Shown here piece after piece: positions 35,240 to 48,092 of a DNA stretch of 64,000 bases. Origin of the DNA: Ciborinia camelliae (lineage: Eukaryota > Ascomycota > Leotiomycetes > Helotiales > Sclerotiniaceae). Location of the stretch: NCBI GenBank assembly GCA_025890175.1, contig JANPYM010000001.1, forward strand, positions 4,908,378 to 4,972,377. The letters are read 5' to 3'. Below the pieces are notes generated by a model that did not search any database, was not told where the DNA came from, and saw only the letters and a program-made list of their open reading frames with translations. The stretch's first letter is position 1. The number at the start of each line of letters is the position of its first letter. Both the position numbers and the translations under genes were made by a program.

Positions 35240-37396
35240 TCACGAAACCGTCTTTCCCCCACAACTAGGAATCACCACTCCATCCTTCAACACTCTATTG
35301 ACATCCATGATACCCCAATGATCTTCCCAATTCTCATCTCCCGAATTATATTGAATCTTCCACGGTTCATCGAAAGCCTCAAACCAGAAATAATTCGTTC
35401 CATTCGTAAGGGCATCACAGACCCAATTCTCCATAAAAGTATTCATCTCCGTGATTCCTGCCACACTACCCTGAGCACATGTGGTAGCAGCACCACAATC
35501 AGTACCGCCAGTAGAGGGCCATCCGGTTTCCGAAATGATATTTTGGGATGAGTTGGTTTTGAAGGCCACATCATGAGTTTGCCAAAAATTCCATGTCCAA
35601 GCGGCACCTTGTTCAGCCGTGACGCCTGCAAAAAAGGGATGAATATTGGCCATTACGTAGTCCACAGCGGTAGCGAGTTCCGAGGTCCAGTTATCACCAA
35701 GATCTGAAGAAGCCACTGGTAGGTCAATACCGCGGGATGTCATGTTAGCTTTGACATCTCCAATCACAGATATGAGTTCTGTGGCACTCATATCTTTTCT
35801 GTACAAGACCTCATTACCAACAATAACACCGACGAAGGATGCTGAACCATGTTCATCGAAGATATCGTAGAGCTGTTCGAGTTGCCGAGTATTAGTAGTG
35901 GTGTTTGAATCCTGCCAAACACCCAACCAAACTTTTACGGTACCGTTCAACCCTAGACGATCAATAGCATGTAGAACCATCTCCGTCTGATTACAATCGG
36001 TACCGTAAAGGCGAATAGTGTTGCTAAGTTGCGAAAGAACAGCAAGATCCCTTGTAATATTGTTTTGACTTGCTGGGTATGTTAAGCAAGCTGGGTATTG
36101 TGTATACATTGGTGTGTAATCGATTCCAGGGAACACCTTGTGCAAGTCGGGGTTGTTCAATAACTTTTTGATCTCCGCCGAATCCTTATTAAGATCTCCA
36201 TTTTGTGAACTATCCGACGATGCGGATTGTCCGTTGGCAGTCGAATCCTGTGTTCCTGGACCTCTCAAATTGTTCGCGAGCGTACCACCGACAGCTCCTC
36301 CAATGACTGCCGCTACGATCAGAAATCCAACCACCAAAGCAATCCACAACCTCATCTTCTTGTTGCCGCCTGGTGGTTTCTTTAACCATTCATTCTTTTC
36401 CACACTTAGATCGTAACTGTCCGGCCCACTATATCCGTTGTGTGCATCTGTAACATTATCATATTGTATACTTTCCCCATTCTTCTTTCCAACAAGGACA
36501 CCCAATGTTCCTATCACACCACCAGCTGCCACAGCCTTACCAACTGGAGGTGTTCGCGTTCCGCTATCTGACATTTTATTTAAACTTAACACCGAAGATC
36601 TATGAACTCCTCTATATCCCAGACCGTCGTCTCCGTCGTCTGCAATTGTATTAGGATCGAATTCAACAAGTTCCGGGTCAATTGCCCTTGAATATCGATT
36701 ATATGGGTAAGGAGAATCCGAGTATGGATCTGAAGGAGGATTTCGACCAGAAATAGTCGAACGTGAAGAAGGAGTCGACATTCCGGTTGGGAAAGCGGCG
36801 GCATTTAAAGGCGTGAGAGATGATGTTGATGCACCTTGTCGTGGAAACGGTCGTTGGAATGGAGCCTCTTGGTATGAAGGTTGTGTCGGATCATAACCCG
36901 GGGTACTCCTCATTGCTTCCACCCCACCTTCTCTGGCATTTGAATTTGCGGCGCTCATAGCAACGCCGTTGACAGCACCTGCCGCTTGATCTTCGAAAGT
37001 TTCTGCTCCCAATGCAACGTTTGAATATTCAGATATGGTGTTGTTGTTTTGATTGCGTCTTATAGATTCCTGACTAGATTGTGACGACCGATGCAGTGGA
37101 GGAATTGGTGGAGTATCTATTTTTATTATCGGACTCACAGGTTCCACCTCCCCATAGCTTTGTTGTGAATTTATAAATGAAGAATTTGACGGGATTAACA
37201 ATGACTGTTGATTATTATATGTTGACTGGGTTTCTAAATGATTGGAAAATGAATTTGACGGATTGTTTGGTGGTTGCTGTTGGGATTGTGGTGGTGGTGG
37301 TGGTGAATGATACCTTGGTGGTGTTGTTGGTGGAGATACAGGTGAAGAGGGATCGTGGTAATTATTATCAATAACTTGGAAAGAATATCGTGACAT
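35240..37396 (-). CDS. btgC: Membrane-anchored GH17 beta-1,3-glucanase (btgC type)
   Basis: Single exon, 718 aa from the ATG at 37396. Type II membrane topology: a long, Ser/Pro/Gln/Asn-rich cytosolic N-terminus (about 345 residues), then one TM (ALVVGFLIVAAVIGGAVGG, about 350-372), then an extracellular GH17 domain. Catalytic landmarks: VIVGNEVLYRKD (acid/base Glu, about 522) and ISETGWPSTGG (nucleophile Glu, about 618). Several N-glycosylation sequons occur outside. Known role of the Aspergillus btgC-type enzymes: endo-beta-1,3-glucanase or glucan remodelling during cell-wall growth. The length and architecture match that type. An in-frame ATG at 37405 is three codons upstream. Confidence 0.9.
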   Translation of the reverse strand: MSRYSFQVIDNNYHDPSSPVSPPTTPPRYHSPPPPPQSQQQPPNNPSNSFSNHLETQSTYNNQQSLLIPSNSSFINSQQSYGEVEPVSPIIKIDTPPIPPLHRSSQSSQESIRRNQNNNTISEYSNVALGAETFEDQAAGAVNGVAMSAANSNAREGGVEAMRSTPGYDPTQPSYQEAPFQRPFPRQGASTSSLTPLNAAAFPTGMSTPSSRSTISGRNPPSDPYSDSPYPYNRYSRAIDPELVEFDPNTIADDGDDGLGYRGVHRSSVLSLNKMSDSGTRTPPVGKAVAAGGVIGTLGVLVGKKNGESIQYDNVTDAHNGYSGPDSYDLSVEKNEWLKKPPGGNKKMRLWIALVVGFLIVAAVIGGAVGGTLANNLRGPGTQDSTANGQSASSDSSQNGDLNKDSAEIKKLLNNPDLHKVFPGIDYTPMYTQYPACLTYPASQNNITRDLAVLSQLSNTIRLYGTDCNQTEMVLHAIDRLGLNGTVKVWLGVWQDSNTTTNTRQLEQLYDIFDEHGSASFVGVIVGNEVLYRKDMSATELISVIGDVKANMTSRGIDLPVASSDLGDNWTSELATAVDYVMANIHPFFAGVTAEQGAAWTWNFWQTHDVAFKTNSSQNIISETGWPSTGGTDCGAATTCAQGSVAGITEMNTFMENWVCDALTNGTNYFWFEAFDEPWKIQYNSGDENWEDHWGIMDVNRVLKDGVVIPSCGGKTVS

Positions 37397-39872
37397 TATG
37401 ATCAAAAGGAAGAGAAGAAAAGGGAGAGAAGAGACCAGGAAAGAGATGAGGGAAATTTGAAACCTAGATGTACAGTGCCCTTTCGTTTCGTTTCCGACGA
37501 TCTATTTCTCTTTTTTCCCTCTTCCAAGTAAAAAGTAGGTGGGAGAATCCCAGTTGGATTTGATTGTATGGAGTGGAGGGAGGATTTTGGATTTTGGAGA
37601 GACTTGGAGCACCCGCCGACTGGGCAGGATTGTCGATTGTAGATTTTACTGTGGGGAACTTTTGGTTTCTTGTGGGAAAAAGGTGGGCGGAGGTCCAGAG
37701 GTGTGTTTGGGAATTTTCTTATCGGGTCAAAGATCACGCAAGGGTAAGAGAAGAAGGGGACCGAAGAGGGATAATTATCGATCGATCGAAGGGTGGGCAA
37801 TGAAATAATACGAGAAGTTGTGAATTTCAAGAAGTTGTGAATTTGCCCTTCCTTCCACGGTATAGTAGGTGCAGCGTTTGTATTGTCCATTGATATATAT
37901 GTATCTCGAGATATCAACCGAACTCATTGAAGAATTCAATGTTAGAGGAAATCCAAGTTCAAGTTCAGATCAACTCTCATTACCTCGTATCTACCAGTCG
38001 GTCGATATATGTGTGGCTGGATATAGGTACAGTACCTAGTATTGTAGAGGTATTTTTACATCAGCTAAAATCAAACACGAGCGAGTTTCCTTCTTCCTCT
38101 TAGACACTGATGGGCACCCTACTGTATAGGTACATAATAGGATGGCTAGGTAGGTGCCGCGTGCACAAGGCTGGTAAGTGAAGGAAAGAAAAAACCAGAA
38201 TATTAATAATAATGAATTACGGATTACGGAGTGGAGTACGAGATGTTAACCGGGAAGTTGAACTTGACTTGACTTGTCTTGATGATAGGATAGGATAGGA
38301 TTCAGCCATATTATTGAGTGAGTTCCAAGGTTCGGTTGGCTGAGTGAAAGATCTACCTCGTCCCAGGTACCTATCCAATCAATCTAAAATCATAAATACC
38401 TAGATAAATACCTAGATAAATAGGTAGGCTGAAGGTATCGGATACTCGTAAAGACTACCTACCTATACCTACAGACTGTACCTGCAACTAACAAGTACCT
38501 AACAAGTATCCTTCATGGCCCCCCCTCTATTATCATTATATTGCCCGCGGGCCGCCACCCAACTTACGGAGCGAGGCCAAGCCAAGTCAACCAACCTCCA
38601 CCGGGACTCTACCGCCCGCCAGTGTCAGGGGGGAAGGGGAGGGCATACCTTGTGCGCTACTTTCCCTTCCTAAGTTCCTTACCTCATAAACTTATTCAGT
38701 GAGTATGTAGGTAGGTAGGTAGGTACCTAGGGATAGATAAAATACCTATGATAACATATATATACTTCAGATACAGACACTCACTCTCATCTACCTATCC
38801 AATATCTAACAAGTAGGTATATCATCATCATCATCATATAATTTCCAAACCAACCCAACCCAACCCAAACCATCCCAATCTACCAAAAACTTACCATAAA
38901 TAGCTTAGGTACCTAGTACCAGGTATCTACCAACCCACCCACCGACCAAGAAAAAAAAAGTTAAAGAAATGAAAGCCTTGGTATTTCGTGTTATGAAACC
39001 TTCCATCCTACCTACCTTCCATCATACCTACCTACCTACCCGTGGACCTACAGTACCTATTTATTTATTAATATTATTACAATAATTGGAAATATTAAGA
39101 TAATCATAATCATGCGAATGCCAGTTATATAATGATGACTCGGTCTCTATATTAGGTAGGTATCTAGATATTGATTTATGATATTAATTTATATAAAACC
39201 TCTTTAAAAAGAATCCCGAGGTTTATTTTTTAGTATCATTCATTCATTCATTTATTTATTCATATCAGATTACATATCTATCTACGTTTCGACCTCTCAA
39301 TAGGTAGGTAAGGTAGGTAAGGTGATATAAACAGCGACCTACCCCCTCCCCCTCCCCCAAATATGGAGCTTCATCCACAAAGTGATCCCATCCTCCTCGA
39401 GATATCCGATGAGAAAGTAATCATCAGACCATATAATATCCGGGGTTATTTATACTACAATACAGATAGGTAGGTAGGTCGGTAGCGATATAAATTTTCC
39501 AATTAAAAACGGGGAAATCCATGGTTATGGTGATGGGTTATGTGGCTCATGTGTATGTGAGAGAGTACTATTGCTAACGGGCGGATGAGAAGGGCTATGA
39601 TGGTATACTGGGAGGAGGATGCGATTGGGGATCGGGATATTCCCGGGGTGAAGACTGATGGATTGGTTCAGACGAGGTTAACTTTGGCCGAGATGGCGGA
39701 TGGATGGATGGATGGATGCTTTTGGGGCCGTGGTGCAACCCGGTGTGAGCAATTGAGATGCCCGATGTTGGTTGATCTGGACCGAGGGTATGTCATGAGG
39801 ATTTTGGGGGGTTTGAGGGATCCCATGTTGCTAGGTAGATGGTGAAAGTTCCACTTCGGTTACACCCCTTAT
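37397..39872. other. Long repeat-rich spacer
   Basis: About 2.5 kb. Poly-purine/pyrimidine leader near 37400-37450, then many TAGGTACC/ACCTACCT motifs (38020-38160, 38360-38500, 38705-38760, 38905-39060, 39300-39480) and a (GATG)n run (39698-39719). Open frames are short and repeat-driven. No gene supported. Confidence 0.55.
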
Positions 39873-40797
39873 TCAAAGCGTGGGTTTGTTTCGCCAGTAG
39901 ATCTTCGTGTCGGAGAAATCGTGTCGAAGCTGGGGGAAATTGATCATCTCGCAATCTTTGACCATATCGTCGAGATCTTGTGCGAGGGTTTCGGCTTTTG
40001 TTGATCTGCGAGGTGTTAACATCCGCCATCAATTCTAGTATAAGCCATGCAACTTACATGTTGAATCTTCGAAAATTGTTCACGTCTGTTCCTATGATAA
40101 CTGCAGGGAGAGGTCCTTCACCAATCGCCTTGTATACTGGCCCATAACAATGTATCGCATATACCAGAGAATCTTCCTTGATATGATCAAATGCCAATGG
40201 GTCATCTACCACTATACCGGCCAAAGATTTCAAGAATTCCTTGTCGGTTTCCGTATATTGAGGGTCTTGAAATACGCATTGTATCTTATCAGGACCAATA
40301 CCACCTAAAATCCCATCAGTATTATCCATCTACGACTTCAACCATAACTCACCAAACTCTTCTAGAATCATCATCAACGCCGCCAATTGAGTAAAACTAG
40401 TCCTCCTCCCCTCTCTCGTCGCACTCTGCAGACTTCCCAAACCCAAACAAACCACACTTTTCACCCCACTCCTCCCATTCAAAATCTCCTTTAATTGTTT
40501 TGCGGCCTCACCACTCTCCCACTGTTTTGCGTAAAACTTCAAGTCCTCCCCCATCTCCTCAACCGTCCTCTCGATATACGCAACCCCATCCCTCACAAAA
40601 TCCCCCGCATGTGTCCACGCCTCTCCACCCCCAGCTTTCTTTCCTCCGCCCACAACGTGTGTCCAACCCTCTCCATCTTCCACCTGCTTTCTCTTCATCG
40701 GTTGCACAATCTTCTTTGTATTCTTCTCCTCCCCGTTCATCACGATATTCCCATTTCCTCCCGCACCACTCTTCTTTTTTCGATTCGTATGCGGCAT
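39873..40797 (-). CDS. SRR1-domain protein
   Basis: Exons in coding order 40797-40353, 40304-40058 and 40005-39873 give 274 aa. Introns are 48 and 52 nt. The first contains TACTGATGGGATTTTAG, giving a branch-site-like CTGAT close to the acceptor. The SRR1 (SENSITIVITY TO RED LIGHT REDUCED 1) domain is seen as SVVCLGLGSLQSATREGRR, CVFQDPQYTETDKEFL and VYAIHCYGPVY, around residues 115-215. The N-terminal 40 residues are basic (NRKKKSGAGG...). In plants and yeast SRR1-like proteins have been linked to circadian or stress phenotypes, but no biochemical activity is established. The second and third exons are required to complete the domain and the C-terminal helix. Confidence 0.85.
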
Positions 40798-43230
40798 CTT
40801 TCTTTCTTCCTATCCAATCCTATCTTATCCTATCCTATTCGTCCGGTTCAATCCAGTCCCTGATTCCTCGAAGAAGTTAAAATCTAACGTAAGCAGCAAG
40901 CAAGTATCCCGTATCGCAATGACGAGGAGGTAAGCTTCAGCTCTTCGGGTATTAGTGCGGGCGCCGTATTACTTGCGCAACCTTCGCTGTTTCAAGAAAC
41001 GCCAACGCCTCACGGTTGCCTATGGAACAATACAAGCCACGGCAAGGAATCTCCTCGTTTTCAGATGTCTGACTTTTGCGATACGTCAAAAAGTCGGTAG
41101 TTCCCGTCGAAGATAGGAGTCAGATCGCGGATTACTTGCAGAATCAAGTGAATAAGTGGAATAACGATACGCGTAAGTTTTTCAGCCTTTACGATTACAC
41201 CCACGTAAATTTTTCATCTATTTCCAAATTGTAAGAGGGGAAAATGTGTGTGTGGCAGGGTTTATTTTTGGATGTCAAATGGAGGGGTATCGAATGGCAG
41301 AATACGTGCACCGCCTTTCGTGAATGTCTGAAGCTGTGTTGCCAGGGCCGGCCCCCATGATTTTCTTCTTGATGTTGGGGTCCGGAAAGTGCAGGTGGTC
41401 AAATGTAGGAATAAGAAACCGAAGCTGGAGAGCAAAGCCGAAGAAAAAGCTGTGCTGTTCAAACTAACCTCCAATCATTCCACTTTTACATAACTATACT
41501 TCAGCGCTTCCATTCACCGGGGTGATACAGAAATCCAGAATTAACGAAAAGACAATCCAGACTTTGATACAGTCGTGGTCCCGGTATAGATCACCACATC
41601 GACTATCCACCATCTACCAGTTCGAATTCTTTACTTTACGCAAAAATATGTATGCGGTAATACAACATCTGATTCGCAAGATGTGGAAACTTGGTGCATC
41701 TCGAAATCTTGAAATCGGGAGCAAAAAACCGACAAGCATTTCAAAAATAACATATTGCGATGCAGCCTTGTCTTGGCTATGCAAATGCAAGTGCATTGGA
41801 ATTTGGCAATGGAATATGGGGGAATTGCCTTTTGAGGTTTAGAGGGGGGTGGGAAATGAATGGGTGGCTATATTCGGATCAGTTCTTCCTGTCATTTGCG
41901 GAGTTGGGTTTGGATGTAACGGTAGAAGTGAGAGGGTGTGTATATTCTATTATTCTGCTTCTGGTTGGGGGGGTTGAGTTCGGTTCGGTTCAATGGAAAT
42001 GTTATTGTAAATGCTTATTGGAACGGGTTATCATTTCTATTCAAGCAAGTAAAATGGAACGTACAGTACACCCACCCACCATTAGATTGAATTTTCGATT
42101 ATTTGATTTGATTAATTATTGGTATGTACTACCACTGTATCTCTTTTCCTTTCCATCTTCTAACATGACCCGATACCACTCTCTTATTAATGTCTCTTGT
42201 ACCTGCTTTCCTTTATGCACCATATTCTTTCCCAAAGTCCAGATCCAATCCCTTTCAACCATGAAGTGTTCCCATTCGCATTTAAATCATCCATCAATTC
42301 CATACCAAGTGATCAAACCTATCCACAAAAATCATTAATCATCAGTAGTTCCACCAACATTAACCAATACCCATCCAATCCTCAAACCTCTCACCGGGCG
42401 CTTACATCCAATATCCCATTAGCCGGAACCCCTGTTTTTCACATCCCATCATGGGCCATATGGACCATCTGCCAATCACCCCACATCCAATCAATGGCCA
42501 ATGCACGCACACCACACCACACCACACCACACCAGTGACCACCCATCCATCTTCCCATTTCCCACACCTTCCCATTCCCACATCTTCCCACTATCTCCAT
42601 AAACGAAATCAACAAATCAAAAGCATCACACCATTCACACCATTCACACCACTCCCAATATTGAAAAGATTCCAAGGACTATTCCCAACCAAGTATAACT
42701 CTTCCGTCTCCCATGCACATACAATCATCCATTCCTCCTCGTTATTTCCCTCTTCCGGCATCTCATTGGTTCATGCACTTTAAACGCCCATGGAAAATCC
42801 GCATATGCAACCAGCAATCGAACATCTCCCAGGCCTTGTCAGTTGTCAGCGCGAAAAGATGATCAATGCTTCGATCGATTACTCAAATACTCAGCAAGTC
42901 CAAGTGGCCCGGCCGAGAAGATGAGTCGTTTGCTTTGCCTCACATTAATATAAACCTGATCTTTGCTTGCCTCAATTATTTAATCTCCACATTCGACATT
43001 CTACATTCATCCATCGAGTGATGTTCGGATAATTGTCTGTATATTCATCACAGAAGAGAGTTTGATGGGTTTTTTTTACCCTTGAATTGGTTCCCGATAT
43101 CTCAACAGGAAATACATATACTCAACCACTAACTACCCAACGCTGAAAATCTCACAATTTTCAGCCTTCGAGTCGGTGTTACACATACACATACATATAC
43201 ATCTTTTAAAGACATCACATACAGAACACA
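40798..43230. other. Intergenic, no supported gene
   Basis: About 2.4 kb. CCACA repeats at about 42510-42535 and TTCACACCA repeats near 42629-42655. Open frames at 41522-42338 (+) and 42197-42783 are low-complexity. The last 250 nt are the promoter and leader of the next gene. Confidence 0.45.
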
Positions 43231-44271
43231 ATGTTTTCGACGAGAATATTAACGCTTATTGCGATAGCGACCAGTGCGTTGGTGCAGGCACATACTGTTA
43301 TTACATATCCGGGATGGAGAGGAGATAATTTGATTACGAATGAAACTTTTCCCTATGGAATGCAGTGGATGTATCCTTGTGAGTAGATTTTCTTTACTAC
43401 ATTTTGAAGATCTCTTGGTAGAGTTTGGGATTGGTTTGGAGGAGTTACTCTTGGATATGGTTTGGGTAGATGGATGATCTGGTTTACGAACAATCTTCCT
43501 TACCCATATCATACCCTTCTACTCCATCCACTTCCCCTACCGATCCCCCTCCATCTTTTCTCTCTCCTCCCCATCCCCACCCCCAACCCACCTCATCAAC
43601 CACCCACTAACCCCTCCCCAGGCGGTGGCATGCGCACAACAACCAACCGCACGCTCTGGCCCATCCACGGCGGAGCCATCGCCGTACAACCCGGCTGGTT
43701 CCAAGGACACGCCACCGCATTCTTCTACATGAATCTTGGCTTCGGCACCGATGGTCCCGACAATGGTCCCCCGAACATGTCTTTCCCCATGACATCCGTG
43801 ATGCAAATCATCGGTCCGAGTAGGAATCCATATCCCGGAACCTTTTGTTTGCCACAGGTACCCTTACCTGTAAACACGACTGTGAATGTAGGGGATAATG
43901 CGACGATTCAAGTTGTGGAGACGGCGATTCATGGAGCGGCTTTATATTCGGTATGATCTCCCAATTCTTTCCCATCCCCTTCACCCTTCATCCATTCATC
44001 CCCCCTTCCACCCAGAAAACGAAAATCCTCAGAATCAACTAACAAACCCCTCCCCAATAAATAGTGCGTAGACATCACCTTTGCCCTCCCCGAAGACGTA
44101 GCCGAAGTAAACAGTTCCAACTGTTTCAATTCCTCCGACATCTCCTTCGCAAACGTATACACCATCAACGATGCGCAGGCACCCGGTACCAGCGGGGCCA
44201 TAGCCTCACGCACCTTGTATGCAGGCACGTGGGCCAGTGTGCTGGGTGTGATGATGTGGGGATTATTGTGA
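43231..44271 (+). CDS. BIM1/X325-like copper-binding, probably GPI-anchored protein
   Basis: Exons 43231-43378, 43622-43950 and 44065-44271 give 227 aa. A signal peptide (MFSTRILTLIAIATSALVQA) is followed by HTVITYPGWRGDNL, placing a His at the mature N-terminus as in LPMO-like copper proteins. The body has GGMRTTTNRTLWPIHGG and GHATAFFYMNLGFG, and paired Cys (FCLPQV, CVDITF). The C-terminus ends in a Ser/Gly-containing site plus hydrophobic tail (LYAGTWASVLGVMMWGLL), typical of a GPI signal. These traits match the BIM1/X325 family, known in Cryptococcus as a copper-acquisition factor and structurally LPMO-like without polysaccharide cleavage. Intron 1 (243 nt) is long and pyrimidine-rich. 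Role in copper uptake here is inferred from family. Confidence 0.88.
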
Positions 44272-45620
44272 TAGCATGAGGATATGGATGGGATGGAATG
44301 GGATTAGATGGGGGGGAGTACGTTGCTACATTTCCAGATCCGATACGATATGATAAGATAAGATACCTACCTACCTACCTACCTACCTACTCAACAAAAC
44401 TCATCAAAATAAAACGCATCGAAAAACGAAGGAATGAAGACTAAAGAAAAGGATCTCGACACGGATTCGCAAAACCTAAACACGCTTCAAGTGAAGTAAG
44501 TTAAAAGAGAAAATTCTCAACCACACGGACACACAACCAGGGATCTGCATATACATATGCATATGCATAGCATATCCCATCATCAACCTCGAATGGGAAG
44601 GACCCAGGAATCAGCCCACTACAAGCTAGCAGGCAGGCGAACGGGCGGACAGGGCGTTTATGTCACGGGAACCGATGAATGGATGAAGAGAAATGACATA
44701 CCCTTCTTCGTCTTCCTCTTCCTCTTCCTCTTCCCTCCTCTCACCATCTCTGTCCTCCACCATATATTTTCCATCCATCCACCATTTCTCCATTTCTCCA
44801 TTTCTCCTCCTCCACTGTAATATTTTCATTTCTTTTGTATTTTCCATTTTTGTCTTCTTCATTTTTTCTTCCTCTTCTTCATTTTTTCTTCTTCCTCTTC
44901 ATTTTTTCATCTTCTTTCATTGATGTATGTATGTATGTATTCCTTCGAGAGCGAGAGCGAGACATCGAGTCTGCACAGCACGGCATGACATGGCATGGCA
45001 TGAAACTCGGTATTACTTGGGAGGGGGGGGAGGACAGGACAGACAGATCTCAAGGCAAGGCAAGGACGGGAAAGGGTAGGCAGGGAAAGGAAAGGGAAAG
45101 GGAAAGGGAAGGACAGGATCAAGGATCAACGATATCGGTGGATGGAATCATTTAGCTAGGACGAGGATGAAGACTTACCTATATGGAATATGGACCTATA
45201 GGGTCCCTACCTAAAGACTGATGAAGTCGGGGATATGAATTTACATGAATAACATGAATGGCATGACATGACATGAGATGAATGACATGAATGACAAGAG
45301 ATTGCACAACCCAACCCAATCAAAAATCCATCAATCAATCAATCCAACCCATCCATAGGTAGCCATCAATGAACGACGCGGCATTAAAAAGAAATATGCA
45401 TTCATAATATGATATCTAACGCATGCATGCGCTGCGAGCAACCAAAGGGCAGAAGAGCCAAAGAAAATAGAAAAAAATAGAAAAAAAAAATTGCCCAGCT
45501 ATGCTTCAGATGATATCTTGCTTGTGCTTCATTTCGTTTCGGTCATGTATTCATTATCTTCGTACTTTCCTCAGCCCTCTCCCTTATCTCCCTCATCTCC
45601 CCCATCACCCTCATCTCCCG
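44272..45620. other. Intergenic with simple repeats
   Basis: About 1.35 kb. (CTAC)n at 44365-44390, TTCCTC-type pyrimidine tracts at 44705-44910, (ATGT)n at 44924-44940, GGAAAG repeats at about 45084-45108 and GACATGA repeats at 45255-45295. The open frames over these are not genes. Confidence 0.6.
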
Positions 45621-48092
45621 CTACGCGAGCAACTCCCTAATCTCCCTAGCGACATTCTTGACCCTGGGATCACTGGCCTTCTTCACGCAGGCGTCCACCA
45701 CCGCCAGCACACCATAGATATCCCTACCCGCCTCTCGGATATCCTCCGCGACACCCAGCAGCGTTCCGAGCGCCACCAATCCCCGATAGACCACTTCACT
45801 ATCCACTTGGGTCTTCAAGATGCCCGTGACGGTATCCAGCACGGCAAGCACCTGCTCGAAGTCCGGGTCGTTTTCCGTGAACAAGACGGCGTAATTAATA
45901 TACACCGTGGTGGCCGCGACCAACAAATTTCGATTCGTCGAAGTCTGGATGGCCGTCTTGATAAAGATGTGAACCTTGTCGAAGCTGGTTTGGGTCAAAT
46001 GCCGACCTTCGGTAGAATCGAAAAGGTTGGCGAAACCGCGGACGGCCATCATGACGTGATTCTCGGATGGTGGGGAAATTTCTTGAGCAGCTTGTGAAAA
46101 GACATCGATGATGGACCAACCGCCAGAGCTACGGAAAAGTGAAGTTTCGGGTGCGACGGCTAGGAGGCGAAGGAGATCGAGTCCAGCAAGTCGGTCCTTA
46201 TAGGGCCATTGAGTTGAGAGTTTGATAGCTAGATTGAGCCCTCCATGAACAGATTGAGAGGTGCTTGTGGCGCCGGTAGATTCGAGATGGTTTCGGAGTT
46301 CTTGAAGAATCATGAGCTCCTCGTGATTTAGGGATACGCCTTTTTGGCCATTGGCAAGTAATGCTTGGTTAACTTCTTCAATTTTCTTTTGCATCTTGGG
46401 TACCGAAGCCACAACGATTGAGAGATAGTCCTTTTGTGGGAGAACTTTTGGTGGCGGAGGGATATTTACAGGCGCCGAGCCCTCTCCAGGTCGATATCTT
46501 TGATCACTACCCCATGCTTCCGGTCCAGAGCTCTCTTGAGTTTGACCAATTGTAGCTCCTTGGGTATTGGTTGTGATGAAGTTAGCTACTTGCTCTAAGT
46601 AGGTTACTGGAAGCTCATTATCTGCGATGAATTTTGTGGCGGCTTCATAAGGGTTCTGGGATAAGTTGTAAGGAAGTTTGAGAGCAGGCTTGCCATCCTC
46701 AATATCAACATCGAAAACAAAATCATACTCCTTCCCTAGATAATCGACTTTCTTTCCACTACTTCCAACAGCATCAACAACAGTTCCTACATTTATCCAT
46801 TGACCTTGTGCTACACAACCATTAGCTTACCACATTGTGACAAAACATCAAAGATAACTTACCACTAGACCAGGTATGTGCAGTAACAGCCCCATTCAGC
46901 TCACGAATCATCTGAACTTGTCCTTCTTTGGTACCACTCTTTTGAGTAAGGAATTCTGGTCCAGGAAGTTTCTCTTTATTAACTTCAGGTAGAGATTGTT
47001 GAGGTATGGATGATTCCTTGACTGAATCTTCAAATAATTTTGTTGTCGCTGCATCTGCAAAACGCTCCGAATTTCTTGTGAAGATTCTCACTACTCTATC
47101 ACTTGCTCCCGAGACAATATCCCCATTCTCCCCACAAACAGCTACACCCCAGACAGAAATAGCAGGATGTGTGATTGTTTGGATGCATTGGTTGGCCTTC
47201 CATATTCTGAGTGTTCGATCTTCCCCAGAACTGACTATCTCTCCTGATGGTGTAGAGGCAATAGAATAGATAAAGTTCTCATGTCCATGTAATTCTGCCA
47301 CCTGTCTGCCAGAAAGGGTCCACAATCTGATTATAGCATCATTTCCTGCTGATGCGAAATCTGCTCCGGATGGATGGCTTCTGGGTAATCTGCAAAGAGC
47401 TCGAACAACATCTGCACTTCCTCTAATGGTCCTCAGTAATTTGCCACTAGTATGAAAGACTCTAATGAGTTTATCGGCACAAGCAGTTATTACGGTTTCC
47501 GAATCTATGACAAGAACAGCCCAAACACTACCCCCATGTCCTCTGAGAACCGATTCACACTCCCATTTTCCTAGTGGCCATATTCTTGCTTCTGCATCCC
47601 AACTTCCACTGACTATAAATCGACCGGCTGGGTCCACATCCAAAGCACATATGTTATGGCTATGGCCTATAAGTAGAGCTTCCGCATTTTCCTCTGGTGT
47701 TTTCGAAGGTTGTCGAACTTCAATAACTGTATCCTTTCCACCCGAAATCAGCAAGCCGTCCGAGAATGTAGAGTTTGGCGGTAAATATGCGACGGTATTT
47801 ACAAAAGCTGTTGCATGGGAAGAAATGGTGGCATCAAATATAGGTGGATTGTCTGAGAGTTGTTTCCATAATCTTACTGTTCCATCTCTAGATGCAGAAA
47901 GTACAGCTTTTGAAGATGGGAAGGCTACAGCTCGAACCTATATTGAAAAGCAAGATATTAGCATATGTTGTCCTTATTGTTGCTATGACCGAACATCCAG
48001 GTTGACCTGATTAAAGAAGTGGAGTTATTGAATCGACAACTTACATCATCTTCATGACCTGGTAGAGAAGCAGATAACTTGTATTCTGCCAT
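45621..48092 (-). CDS. doa1: Doa1/Ufd3/PLAA, ubiquitin-binding Cdc48 cofactor
   Basis: Exons in coding order 48092-48045, 47937-46863 and 46810-45621 give 770 aa. Exon 1 encodes 16 residues (MAEYKLSASLPGHEDD) and joins VRAVAFPS. WD40 repeats fill residues 1-290 (for example GHSHNICALDVDPAGRFIVS). The PFU domain follows at about 355-470 (WINVGTVVDAV, YDFVFDVDIEDG, NPYEAATKFI). The C-terminal PUL domain, about 505-770, ends AREIRELLA. Known role: PFU and WD regions bind ubiquitin and PUL binds Cdc48/p97, acting in ubiquitin homeostasis, ERAD-linked and mitochondrial degradation. Length is normal. It is divergent from the STRAP-like WD gene, with 992 nt between starts. Confidence 0.95.

Noticed and set aside
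34945..35262. 105-codon minus-strand frame crossing the N gap
   Set aside because: Reads poly-A as Phe runs and includes unknown bases; overlaps the btgC 3' end.
43537..43806. Minus-strand frames opposite BIM1-like exon 2
   Set aside because: Overlap a well-supported exon with family motifs and have no features of their own.
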